Assembly (NCBI GenBank): GCA_023376005.1
Contig: CM042157.1
Location: 68,281,107 to 68,345,106, forward strand
DNA length: 64,000 nucleotides
From: Doryteuthis pealeii
Taxonomy: Eukaryota > Mollusca > Cephalopoda > Myopsida > Loliginidae
Direction: 5' to 3'
Below the pieces are notes generated by a model. The model was given only the letters and a program-made list of their open reading frames with translations, searched no databases and was not told the DNA's origin. Positions within the stretch are counted from its first letter, which is position 1. The number at the start of each line of letters is the position of its first letter. Of the stretch, positions 33,793 to 43,124 are shown piece after piece. Both the position numbers and the translations under genes were made by a program.

Positions 33793-33975
33793 TAATCCAA
33801 AAGTCCAGAGAAGAAATTTTCCTTACGACATAGGAGTTTTTTTAAACAACCTGTTGCAGTTTGAGAGCTCAATGTGTGCTCTTATTGTTAGAGTCACAGA
33901 GCAAATTTATAAGTAAAGAAATAACAAAAGACTTAGAGATTTTCTAAGTCTTTTGTTATTTCTTTACTTATATAT
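33793..33975. mobile_element. Repeat F with terminal hairpin, second copy
   Basis: AATCCAAAAGTCCAGAGAAG leads to AGTAAAGAAATAACAAAAGA, then its inverse TCTTTTGTTATTTCTTTACT. It matches the family member at 25,404. Here the hairpin turns sooner, so the hairpin length differs between copies. Confidence 0.7.
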
Positions 33976-34017
33976 AAAGTATATTTTGGCAGCATTTTTT
34001 CTTTTAAACATGTTTTG

Positions 34018-34413
34018 GTAAACTCTACTGACAATTCTTGTCAGACAAGTTTTTGTTTGATCAATTATATCTGGCCAGCTTTTTAATAACCAGGTGGAAC
34101 TAGTGTAGCAATCCACCAAAGGTTCTTTCATGGCACTTTCTGCACGTCATTGTGCCATCATCAGGTGTGAAACTGGTGGAATTTTTCATTGTCTTCCTTT
34201 TAAAACAAGCAGTAGCAGTAGGAATTTGTAGTAGGAGGGGCTCACAAGTTCCATTTAAACGAACAGCGGTAGAAATTTGTAGAGGGTGGGGGGTCTCACA
34301 AGTTTGTAAGTTTGCTACACCAATTCCACCCGGATATTAAAAAGATGGCCAGACAGTTAGAAAGGATTGAACAAAAACTTGTTCCAACAAGAATTGTCAG
34401 TAGAGTTTAACAA
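34018..34413. mobile_element. Fold-back element with hammerhead-like core, second member
   Basis: TGGTAAACTCTACTGACAAT is inverted at the right as ATTGTCAGTAGAGTTTAACA. CTGGCCAGCTTTTTAATA is inverted as TATTAAAAAGATGGCCAG. The loop, read on the minus strand, has CACCTGATGATGGCAC, a matching GTGCCA, then GAAAG. The layout parallels 4,561-4,898. Confidence 0.65.
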
Positions 34414-34414
34414 A

Positions 34415-34462
<48 letters not shown>

Positions 34463-34560
34463 GTAAAAATGGAAATTGGAAATGAATCCGACAATATGAG
34501 GAAGAAAGAATAAAGAAAAGAAAGAATAGAATGGATAATAAAAGATGAATTTAATCAATA

Positions 34561-34641
34561 TCACTTACACATGTGTTTCGGTCAGTTCATCTGTGTGAAA
34601 ATATTTCGCACACAGAGAAGATTCGACCTTCATCAGAGTGA
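34561..34641 (-). ncRNA. Hammerhead ribozyme with extended stem II
   Basis: On the minus strand: TCACT (34,641-34,637), CTGATGA (34,636-34,630), one extra A, GGTC (34,628-34,625). A long inner hairpin with TCTGTGTG/CACACAGA follows, then GACC (34,583-34,580), GAA, ACACATGTGT, A at 34,566, and AGTGA (34,565-34,561). TCACT/AGTGA form a perfect 5-bp stem I and GGTC/GACC close stem II. ACACATGTGT is a self-complementary stem III. The core matches CTGANGA...GAA. The base inserted after the core is the one deviation. No tRNA-like head was found upstream. Confidence 0.7.
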
Positions 34642-34683
34642 AATTTTATTTTGAATGAAAAAATTTGTTGGGAACAACGGAGA

Positions 34684-34699
<16 letters not shown>

Positions 34700-34724
<25 letters not shown>

Positions 34725-35009
34725 AGTATGAAAAAAAGTGATAAGACAAACAGGAATATTTCTTATATGTTATTTATTCTCAACTAGTTTTGACCTTAGG
34801 TCATCGTTAGGAGAAGATTTCTTGTTTGAAGAAATTGTTTTTAGAGAGTTTTTTTTTGAAAGGGAGCATTATTAAAGAATTATTAAAATTGAAATATTTT
34901 TTGAGGGTTTGACTTGCTATTATAATCCGGGTAGAGGAGTGTGTTAGTAGTAGCGAGTCCATCTGTTCCGTGAAAAAACCTTCTTTGAGGCGGGTTCTTT
35001 TTGAATACT

Positions 35010-35074
<65 letters not shown>

Positions 35075-35090
35075 TGCAATTGGATAATAA
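34700..35090. repeat. (TA)n runs and a decayed hammerhead-like copy
   Basis: (TA)n runs are at about 34,689-34,720 and 35,011-35,073. Between them, read on the minus strand, ACGATGACCTAAGGTCAAAA then ACTAGTTGAG resembles a hammerhead core with altered first bases and GAA changed to AAA. This copy is presumably inactive. Confidence 0.5.
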
Positions 35091-35207
35091 AAATATTTTA
35101 CTAAAATTTCACGACTGACAGTATTTTTCATAAAAGTAAATCTTTTCTTTAGCCCAAATATTTGTCAGATATTTTGCAATAAATCAGTTGTTAGTGTTCA
35201 AATAATT

Positions 35208-35409
35208 GGTTATTTCCTATAAGTCTAACATAAAGAAAGGGGAACCACTCTTGGCTGATAAATTATTTATTTATTTATTGATCTACTAGTGAAAAAAGAA
35301 GACGGGGTTAGGGTTAGAGGGTAGGGTTAGTTTAATGGCACAATAAATAAATAATTTATCAGTCAAGAGTGGTTCCCCTTTCTTTATGTTAGACTTATAG
35401 GAAATAACC
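35208..35409. mobile_element. hAT-like palindromic MITE (copy 2)
   Basis: It has the same GGTTATTTCC...GGAAATAACC ends and arms as copy 1. The loop reads GGGGTTAGGGTTAGAGGGTA. Flanks AAATAATT and GATTAATT agree at six of eight positions. Confidence 0.85.
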
Positions 35410-35518
35410 GATTAATTTCATGATATGGTTTTCCTTCTAACCCCTGGGAGGAAAGCATATACGCGTGGACATGAAGGAAGTTCGGTTTTCACTTAGTTCA
35501 GGTTATTCTTTTTCTCAG

Positions 35519-35548
35519 GCATAAACGTGACCAACACCAAAGGATAAG
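35519..35548 (+). other. Candidate 30-nt exon
   Basis: TTCTTTTTCTCAG precedes it and AAG|GTAAGT ends it, both excellent splice sites. It has no open frame compatible with the next exon in phase 0 (a TAA occurs). If real, it is a 5' untranslated exon. That would make the ATG at 35,786 in the following exon a plausible start. Confidence 0.35.
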
Positions 35549-35773
35549 GTAAGTAGTTAGTTACACCTGTGATTAATACAAGTTGTATGATAATAAAAAA
35601 GTTAATCATTGTGATGGGTATATTGCTTGGTTTCACAAGCCATTCATTAGTAAGTATGAACTTAACTGGGTGCTCTGGAAATTTGATCTTGTGCCAGACA
35701 TGGTTTTTCCTCTTGGTGAAATTATTTAGGATTTAGAAAGCTGATTGGTTTCTATTTTTTTTATTTGTTGCAG

Positions 35774-35855
35774 TTGATTGCTGAAATGTCACCAGGTGGC
35801 GCTGTGAATCGACGGAATACGGTAACTCTCGGAGATGACAGTGCATTTGGATCAG
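35774..35855 (+). CDS. PEAK-like gene, internal or first coding exon
   Basis: This 82-nt exon is bounded by TTTGTTGCAG and TCAG|GTAAGT. Translated in phase 0 it gives LIAEMSPGGAVNRRNTVTLG then DDSAFGSG and leaves one base. That base joins the phase-1 exon at 41,853 to give a glycine codon, so the reading frame continues cleanly. The ATG at 35,786 (context GAAATGT) could be the initiator. No domain is recognisable. The serine/glycine-rich tail suggests the disordered N-terminal region of the same protein as 41,853-42,374. The intron to the next exon is about 6 kb. Confidence 0.7.
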
Positions 35856-35899
35856 GTAAGTCTTTTTTTTTTTTTTTAATCACAGATTAACTGGTGCAT

Positions 35900-36680
35900 T
35901 CGAAGATTAGCAGACCATTGTTAGTGAGTTTGATTCTCACTGGGTGCTCCATACTTCTGGCTTTGTGCCCGACTAAGCTAAGCTTAGTAAATAACTATAT
36001 TTTGCTTATCACCTTTGACACACATTTTTTCATTCTATGGCAACAAGGAAACTCAATTTTTTTGGCCTTGTGTCATCCATGTGAGCAGAGAACAAACTTA
36101 TTTTATTGTAATTTTGCAATTTCCATAGTTGCAATGAACATGTTTAAAAAAAACACAAATTCAGAACTCTGACCCAAAGTGGTAGTACCTGTTAGGGTCC
36201 CAGTTATAGGTTAAATAGAAAAAAAATGAATTTAAAAAAAAAGTGTCTAAAAAAAAAATCGAGTTAAAATAAAATTGAGTATCCATCAAGAATGAATAAA
36301 ACAAAAATGTCTTTGGCATAAAATAACCCAACAAGGGTTGACATGCCGTAAAACCCAACCAACCAACAACCATTCTATAATAACAAGGGAAACTCAATTT
36401 TTTGGCCTTGTGCCATTTAATGGTGTGGAAGCTAGATTAGCAGACCATTGTTAGTGAGTTTGATTCTCACTGGGTGCTCCATACTTCTGGCCTTGTGCCC
36501 AACTAAGCTAAGCTTAGTAAATAACTATATTTTGCTTATCACTTTCAACACACATTTTTCCATTCTATGGTAACAAGGGAATCTCAATTTTTTGGCCTTG
36601 TGCCATCCATTGAGCAGAGAACACACTTATCTTATTGCAATTTTGCAATTTCCACAGTTGCAGTGAACATGTTTAAAATA
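35900..36680 (+). repeat. Two direct copies of an about 245-bp unit around repeat B
   Basis: GATTAGCAGACCATTGTTAG, CTAAGCTTAGTAAATAACTA and TTTGCAATTTCCA occur at 35,905-36,150 and again at 36,432-36,680. Between them lies dispersed repeat B (36,170-36,370). It sits in the intron of the + strand gene. Confidence 0.8.
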
Positions 36681-37400
36681 AACAAATAAAAACAAAAAAC
36701 AAATTAAAAAACAAAAAAAAATAAAAGCAAATAAAATAAAATCTAAAATGCCAGGCTGTTTTTCCTTCATCTTTTCGGCTGATTGAAATTCGATAACATT
36801 TGAAATTATTTTTATTTCATAAAGTGCAGTTAGTAAGATCTTTTCTTTTTTCTTTTTCCGTTAACAATTTTATCGATGAGAAAACAAGTGAGAAAAAAAA
36901 AAGAAAAAAAAGCAAAGAAAAAAAAGGAAACAGAAATCACTCGAAGAATTATTGGATTTCTTCTCGGTTGATGTTCTAAATATTTTCTTTGCAAAACAAA
37001 AAAAAAAAAAGAATAACTAAAAATAACTAAAATAAAATAAAATAAAAACAAATAAAATAAAAAGATAAAATAAATAAATAAAAAATAAAATAAAGATAAT
37101 AATTTATAAAATAAAAATATAATAAAAAAATAAAAAAAATAAAAAATAATGATAATAATTTTAAAAAATAATAAAAAATAATGAAAAAAATAAATAAAAA
37201 AATAATAAAAATAATAAAAAAATAATGATAATAATTTATAAAATAAAACATAATAAAAAAAAAAATAAAAATAAATAATAATGATAATAATTTATAAAAT
37301 AAAACATAATAAAAAAAAAAAAAAATAATAAAAAAAATAATGATAATATTTATAAAATAAAAGTAAAAATAACTAAAATCAAAAAATCAATAACTAATGA
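36681..37400. repeat. A-rich low complexity (AAATAA-type)
   Basis: A long decayed run of AAAATAA and AATAATGATAATAATTT units. The minus-strand open frames encode only phenylalanine/tyrosine/isoleucine runs and are not genes. Confidence 0.9.
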
Positions 37401-37479
37401 TTCTGCTTGATTTGTTTGATCTTTCTTTTTCTCTCAGTTCTTTTCTTTTATTTATTTTCTGTCTTTTATAAATGATACT

Positions 37480-38330
37480 TGTAGCTGTTAGAAAATTATC
37501 ATCAGCTCTCCTCTCACCTTTCACAACTGATTTTTCTTCTTTCATCTATTTATTTATTTATCTTATTTATTCAAAGAATGTTTTCATAGCTTTTGTAACT
37601 GAAGTATCAGAGTTAACAGAGAAATAATAGGAAGAAATATTCCGAGCATAGGAGAAAAGGTTTACTATGCAAAGATACAAGGTGAACAGAATAATTAGCA
37701 ATTGCTAGGTTGAATTAACAAGTCCCTTGTGGAATAGTGATTTCGATCACAGTTGTAACTTGAGTATTAGTGTTAACAGAGAAATAATAGGAAGAAACAC
37801 TACAAGTATTAAGGATAGGGAAAAAGATTTACTAAGCAAAGATATAAGGTAAACAGAGATAATAGGAAGAAATATTATGAGTATCAAGGATAGTTAATTA
37901 TCATTAGCTCTCCTCTCACCTTTCACAACTGTTTTTTTTTCTTTTATCTATTTATTTATTTATTTATTTTAATTTATTCAAAGAATTTTTTCATAGCTGT
38001 TATAACTGAAGAATCAGAGTTAACAGAGAAATAATAGGAAGAAATATTACAAGTATTAAGGATAGGGAAAAAGGTTTACTAAGCAAAGATACAAGGTGAA
38101 GAGAGTAATTAGCAATTGCTAGGTTGAAATAACAAGTCCCTAGTGCAACAGTGATTTCAATCCTCTCTAAGACAGGAATAAGTCCCGTGAGATTTCAAGA
38201 CAGTTGTAACTCGAGTATCAGAGTTAACAGAGAAATAATAGGAAGAAACACTACAAGTATCAAGGATAGGGAAAAGGGTTTACTAAGCAAAGATACAAGG
38301 TGAACAGTAATTGCTAGGTTGAATTGATAA
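37480..38330 (+). repeat. Direct repeat array, about 150-340-bp spacing
   Basis: GAGTTAACAGAGAAATAATA or a near variant, GGAAGAAATATTACAAGTAT-like words and GGTTTACTAAGCAAAGATAC recur four times. CTCTCCTCTCACCTTTCACA occurs twice. Unit order varies, suggesting nested duplication. Confidence 0.75.
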
Positions 38331-39185
38331 GATCTCAAGACTATTGTAATTCAAGTAAACTGAAATGTTTAAACATTGACATAAACATAATAAATTCCCC
38401 TTTTTTGGAACATTTTGTTTTTCATATTAATATATATATGTACTAGACAAAATGTGACACGTTGGGTGACCCATTCAGCTCTGGGTAGATAATTGAGATT
38501 CGTGAAAAGCGAGTGTGCAAAGCTAATTAAATTTAGAAATAACAAATACGGCCGGACAAAACATTAAAATCATTTTGTAAGATTTCTAAGGAAGGGAATT
38601 TTTTTTTTTTTTTTGTTTTTTTTTCAAACATAACTCAATCCTAAAAATAAAGAATAATTTAGTTAAATTTTTGTGTCATTAAACTAAATGGTAAAAAACC
38701 TTTAGGAAACAGAAGTTGATTTGATCAGCTTCAGTTCTGGGCAAACACCAAACTATCTTTTTGGTACAAATAATGTTCAATATATGTGAAATAATAATAG
38801 AAAAAAAATTGTCTTAGATTCAGTGCCACATTGGGATATTGATCTTTCTATGAAAAAATAAAAAATAATCAATAACTTAAAATTGATAGCATTTTCGATA
38901 GCATTTTTGGATTCCTCAGGCAAAAATGCTATTAGAAACCAATTTTTAGGAGTAGGGAAGCACTAGAACTCATTTTACAGCCAAAAATAGATTACAAACA
39001 GTCACCACTTTTTGTGAACCCCACCAAATTTGGAGAGCTAAAAATTGACATAACTCCACCAGTTTTTGGAATTGGAGGCTCAAATTTTGGGGAATGTCTA
39101 ACTTTAACAAAGTCAACTCCTGTACAAAATTTCAGAAAAATCGAAGACAATTTTACTTTTTTCTGGATGATTTGACATAGAATTG
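38331..39185. other. Unannotated intronic sequence
   Basis: No repeat family or exon recognised. The sequence is somewhat less AT-rich around 38,930-39,170. Confidence 0.45.
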
Positions 39186-39222
39186 CCTATATATATATAT
39201 ATATATATAATGAATAAGTAAT

Positions 39223-39264
39223 CCACAGACACGTGTTTTGAGGTTTCACCTCTCATCAGTGTGG
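39223..39264 (-). ncRNA. Hammerhead ribozyme, decayed copy of the 17.4-kb motif
   Basis: On the minus strand: CCACA (39,264-39,260), CTGATGA, a perfect stem GAGGT-GAA-ACCTC, AAA where GAA is expected, ACA-CG-TGT, C, TGTGG (39,227-39,223). Stem I, II and III all pair. The G12-equivalent is A, inside what would have been a CpG (CTCGAAAC to CTCAAAAC), consistent with methyl-CpG decay. Known hammerhead biochemistry predicts loss of activity when G12 is changed. Confidence 0.75.
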
Positions 39265-39355
39265 TTATACTTTAACACCTACCCCTGGCCGGGTTTGAGA
39301 CCTGAATGAATTTTCGTCTGCCAAGTCTCTTACCCATATGCGGCCAGTAGCGGCT
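39265..39355 (-). mobile_element. tRNA-like head of the second hammerhead-bearing unit
   Basis: The minus strand reads TACTGGCCGCATATGGGTAA (box-A-like), GAGACTTGGCAGACG and then CAGGTCTCAAACCCG (box-B-like), as in a Ser/Leu-type tRNA. The linker GGGTAGGTGTTAAAGTATAA runs into the ribozyme. A short TTACTTATTCATT and a (TA)n tail follow at 39,190-39,208. Head, linker, ribozyme and tail are in the same order as at 17.4 kb, though the heads are quite diverged. Confidence 0.6.
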
Positions 39356-39523
39356 GTCAAATATAGGAGAATATTTAATTGATACATTTCTAAGCGGAAA
39401 TGAATTCACTAGAGTCCTCTAACTTTGTAAACAAAGCGAGGGTTAGCTACATTCCAGAACGGTGAATTTTACAATTAAATCCCTATTTAGAGAACTCAAC
39501 CAAAGTTGGAGTATATATAAAAG

Positions 39524-39530
<7 letters not shown>

Positions 39531-39567
<37 letters not shown>
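39531..39567. repeat. (CA)n microsatellite
   Basis: A pure CA run. A (TA)n run lies nearby at about 39,882-39,930. Confidence 0.95.
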
Positions 39568-39568
<1 letters not shown>

Positions 39569-39878
39569 GAGAATGTCAGCAATTTATAGCTAATAGCATA
39601 TAATTATTTTACAACTCCAGCTTGAAGAATTACCTATAAACCTAATTAGATAGATTTATTTTTGTATCAATTATTTTACTCGTAATCAAATTATACCTAC
39701 TTTTTAATTCCCTAAGTCACAGGTAAAAAATAAAAAAGTTTGAAAGTGATCTCTCATTTTTTTATTGCTTATAAAATTACAGTATGAATCTATGGCTTAG
39801 TTTCAATAATTATTAATCTAATAGAAAGACTAATTAAAAATACATTTTTCTAATTCCGCATATATAGAAATTGAAATA

Positions 39879-39943
<65 letters not shown>

Positions 39944-40065
39944 GTATTTGTGGAAAAGGTGACTTACCGGTGAAAATAGTCACAATGGTTAGTTGATGCA
40001 AGTTTTCACAATGATAAGACAGCGATATAACAAATATAAAGTGCTCAATATGCTAGTAGAGCAAA

Positions 40066-40575
40066 TTTATTATCATAATGGTACATGGTAATAACCTACT
40101 CGAGTTTCACCATAAGGATCTTCAGGATTAAATCCACTGGATTAATCAAGATATTGATTAATTGCAGTAGATTGCATGTGTGTATTTTTTTATCGCGATA
40201 CACAGTTGGTTATAGGCCCGCAGTCGAAGAACGCTGATTTAAAATTCAAAAAGAGCAGAAGTTGTATTTTTTTCAAAGGATCAAAATATAAACATTGTTA
40301 GAAATCCGCTTTGTGCTATTGTTTTAATGGTTTATGACAATGATGGGGATTGTCTATATTATTATAGAGTCTGTAGCGATTAAACGTGATTTTATTAATA
40401 TATGTCTAATAATGGTTTTATTAATATATGTCTGACCTATAACCAACTGTTTATCGTGAAAAAATACACACGTGCAATCAACTGCAATTAATCAATATCT
40501 TGATTAATCCAGTGGATTTAACCCTGAAGATCCTTATGGTGAAACTCGAGTAGGTTATTACAATGTACCATTATG

Positions 40576-40580
<5 letters not shown>
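40066..40580. mobile_element. Fold-back element, about 515 bp
   Basis: CCTACTCGAGTTTCACCATA and GATATTGATTAATTGCAGTA in the left arm are inverted in the right arm (TATGGTGAAACTCGAGTAGG). Arms are about 150 bp. The right arm reads CTGAAGATCCTTATGGTGAA, again CTGAAGA...GAAAC. A rearranged noisy copy forms the last sequence before the assembly gap at 51,401. Confidence 0.8.
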
Positions 40581-40609
<29 letters not shown>

Positions 40610-40661
40610 GTTAAGTAAACAAACAAATGTGTTTATTTTTATATGGCTTTTAAGCCGACAA

Positions 40662-40943
40662 TTTTTGGAGGATATGTGCTTAATTGAAGTCGTACCTAAT
40701 TTTGAAAATTAATTAGTTAATAATTAATGAATTTTTAGGTGGGCATATATGTTCAAATGTAAGGATAAATGAATCAAGAAAATTTCAATCCCTGAATGTC
40801 GAAATGTACATTCAGGGATTGACATTTTCTTGATTCGTTTATCCTTACATTTGAACATATATGCCCACCTAAAAATTCATTAATTATTAACTAATTAATT
40901 TTCAAAATTAGGTACGACTTCAATTAAGCACATATCCTCCAAA
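40662..40943. mobile_element. Palindromic MITE, about 280 bp
   Basis: TTTTTGGAGGATATGTGCTT and AATTGAAGTCGTACC begin the left arm. The right arm inverts them exactly (GGTACGACTTCAATTAAGC). Arms reach 130 bp with a loop of only a few bases around GTCGAAATGTAC. Solo-arm relatives are at 606-834 and 14,150-14,300. Confidence 0.85.
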
Positions 40944-40969
40944 TATATATATATATATATATATATCTA

Positions 40970-41236
40970 CCAACCTCTCTGCATGAGCAGAATGTGTCAC
41001 AAGGTCAATTTCTAAAGCGGAGTTTAACAGGTTTGAACTCAGAGTTTTCCTTCTCCTAGACTGGTTACCTAGTCAATCTACCCTACTATTTACCCATAGC
41101 TTGAGGGAGAGTAGTTGGATACATACCTTTCCCAAGGGTATTAGCGCTATGGGAAATGTAAACAGCCTTGTCTAGAATTTGAACTTGGCTCGACAAGTCC
41201 ATTCCCTACAATTCTAACCATTACACCACGCGCCAA
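40970..41236 (-). mobile_element. SINE family 2
   Basis: The minus strand reads GTGTAATGGTTAGAATTG, GCCAAGTTCAAATTCTAG, CCCTTGGGAAAGGTATGTAT, TAGTAGGGTAGATTGAC, CTAGGAGAAGGAAAACTCTG and TTGTGACACATTCTGCTCAT. A complete copy. Confidence 0.85.
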
Positions 41237-41459
41237 CACTGAAAGGAAATACTGTATATCATTATTTATAGTTTAATGATGTATAATAGAAATAATTTTA
41301 AAAAAGATCTTATTATAATGGAGTTTTGGTGTCTGTCTATAACCAAAACTACATCACTGCTTATGTCACAATATCTTCAGGAATTGCATATCAATGAGTA
41401 TTTTTTATAGTCAAAATCATTAACACATAGAATAAATCTTATCTTACTTATTAACAATG

Positions 41460-41676
41460 GGTTATTTCCTATAAGTCTAACATAAACAAAGGGGAACCAC
41501 TCTTGACTGATAAATTATTTATTTATTTTCACATTAAACTAACCCTAAACCCTAAACCTAAACATAAACCCTAACCCTAACTCCATCTTTTTTCCTAGTA
41601 GATCAATAAATAAATAAATAATCTATCAGTCAAGAGTGGTTCCCCTTTGTTTATGTTGGAGTTACAGGAAATAACC
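41460..41676. mobile_element. hAT-like palindromic MITE (copy 3)
   Basis: It has the same ends and arms as copies 1 and 2. The loop carries AACCCTAAACCCTAAACC and ACCCTAACCCTAACTCC. The 7-bp word AACAATG flanks both sides. It is inserted in dispersed repeat D, about 180 bases upstream of the exon at 41,853. Confidence 0.85.
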
Positions 41677-41852
41677 AACAATGTCTCGATGAAAATCTAT
41701 GTTAGATTTGCCTCAAAACAGCTCATGTTATTAATGCATTTAATCAGATTTCTTTATGTATTCTATATTTCTATTTAGTTTTGCTCCAGCAATAAAAGTT
41801 GTTGAGAGTTGTGCATATTGCTTAATCAATTTTTTCTTCTTCTCATTTGCAG

Positions 41853-42374
41853 GTGGTTCAACTTCTTCTGGATCAGGTGGAGATAAAAACTTTGACGATA
41901 CCAGCATGTCACCCCTGGGCTCCGTAGAAAACCTGTACGAGCCCATCACCCCCAAATTCCCTGGCCAGCGAGACAACTATTATTACCCCGTTGATCCATC
42001 TCGATCTAATTCAGCATCGCGGACATCATCAAACGGTAGTTCCAACTTTCCGTCGGAGGGCTATTTAGAGCCCATCACCAGTATGCGGACCTCCGGCAAT
42101 GCTCCTGCTGCACCAGTCCCAGCCGCTCCGCCCGTAGCAAACACGGGGATAGCCACCTGTGTCAGCCCCGTGCCTGCTACGGAACCAGTTAAGCAACCAC
42201 CTCCACTTATAGAGCCATCTCGGTCGTCATTCACAGAATCATCTGCAGAATCTTCACCTCAGCTGTCGGCTGAACTACCACCCGAAAGGGAGGCTCCTGT
42301 TGAGATAATGGATGAAGAAGAACGAAAGAAGATTTTAGCTTCCCAACCCATCTACGAGGAAATTAATGGATACA
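41853..42374 (+). CDS. PEAK-like pseudokinase gene, large disordered-region exon
   Basis: The 522-nt exon is preceded by TCTTCTCATTTGCAG and followed by TACA|GTAAAAGT. It enters and leaves in phase 1. The product of about 174 residues is rich in Ser, Pro and Gly, so it is probably disordered. It has tyrosine motifs NLYEPITP near the start and YLEPIT in the middle, a PAAPVPAAPP stretch, and PIYEEINGY at the end. YEEI-type tyrosines are classic SH2-docking sites, and PEAK1 carries a similar TYEEIE segment in its long scaffold region. The higher GC and codon structure set it apart from surrounding DNA. Assignment to the PEAK family depends on linkage to the - strand exons. Confidence 0.8.
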
Positions 42375-42417
42375 GTAAAAGTAATGACAAAAGAAAAAGA
42401 AAAATTTTTTTTCTAAA

Positions 42418-43020
42418 CCCTTTATCTACCACTGTTTAAAATTGAGTTTTCTACAAAATAAAGGGAAGTAACTCATGTAATTAATTAAAGGTTGCTTCCC
42501 TTGAAGAAGTTTTTTTTTTTAATAAGGTAGGATGATAATTTACCAAGATGTTGTAATACTTTCATGAAGGGAAGTAACTAATGTAAATAATTAAACTTGT
42601 AGAGTTTTTTTTTAATATGGTAGGATGATAATTTACAAAGATGTTTTAATACTTTTATGAAGGGAAGTAACTAATGTAATTAAATCTTGCCTCCTTGAAG
42701 AAGATTTTTTTTAATAAGGTAGGATGATAATTTACAAAGATGTTTTAATACTTTTATGAAGGGAAGTAACTAATTAATTAAAACTTGCCTCCTTGAAGAA
42801 GATTTTTTTTAATAAGGTAGGATGATAATTTGATGTTTTAATACTTTTATGAAAGGAAGTAACTAATTAAAACTTGCCACCTTGAAGAAGATTTTTTTTA
42901 ATAAGGTAGGATGATAATTTAAAAAGTTGTTTTAATATTTCATTTATTGATCTTGACTGCTTTTGGGTGGTCAGGCATTTTAATCATCGAACGTTTTGGG
43001 TCACTCTGGTAGATAAAGGG
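42418..43020. mobile_element. piggyBac-like MITE with five internal repeats
   Basis: The ends CCCTTTATCTACCACTG and, inverted, CCCTTTATCTACCAGAGTG match the element at 27,184. TTAA follows the right end; the left target is changed to TAAA. The unit AATAAGGTAGGATGATAATT, then GAAGGGAAGTAACTAATG occurs about five times, versus two at 27 kb. It begins 44 bases after the exon's donor site. Confidence 0.8.
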
Positions 43021-43124
43021 TTAATTTGCTCTTTCATTTGAATATTTATTTGTTATTGTTGTTTTTGAGTTTTGCTTATATGAGGTTTTTATACTATAAA
43101 GTTGATACAATTTACACATAAGGC

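Noticed and set aside
36830..37251. Phe/Tyr-rich minus-strand ORFs
   Set aside because: Translated AAATAA low-complexity sequence.
41520..41600. True telomere or chromosome end
   Set aside because: The CCCTAA units are few and imperfect, and sit in the loop of a MITE with unique sequence on both sides.
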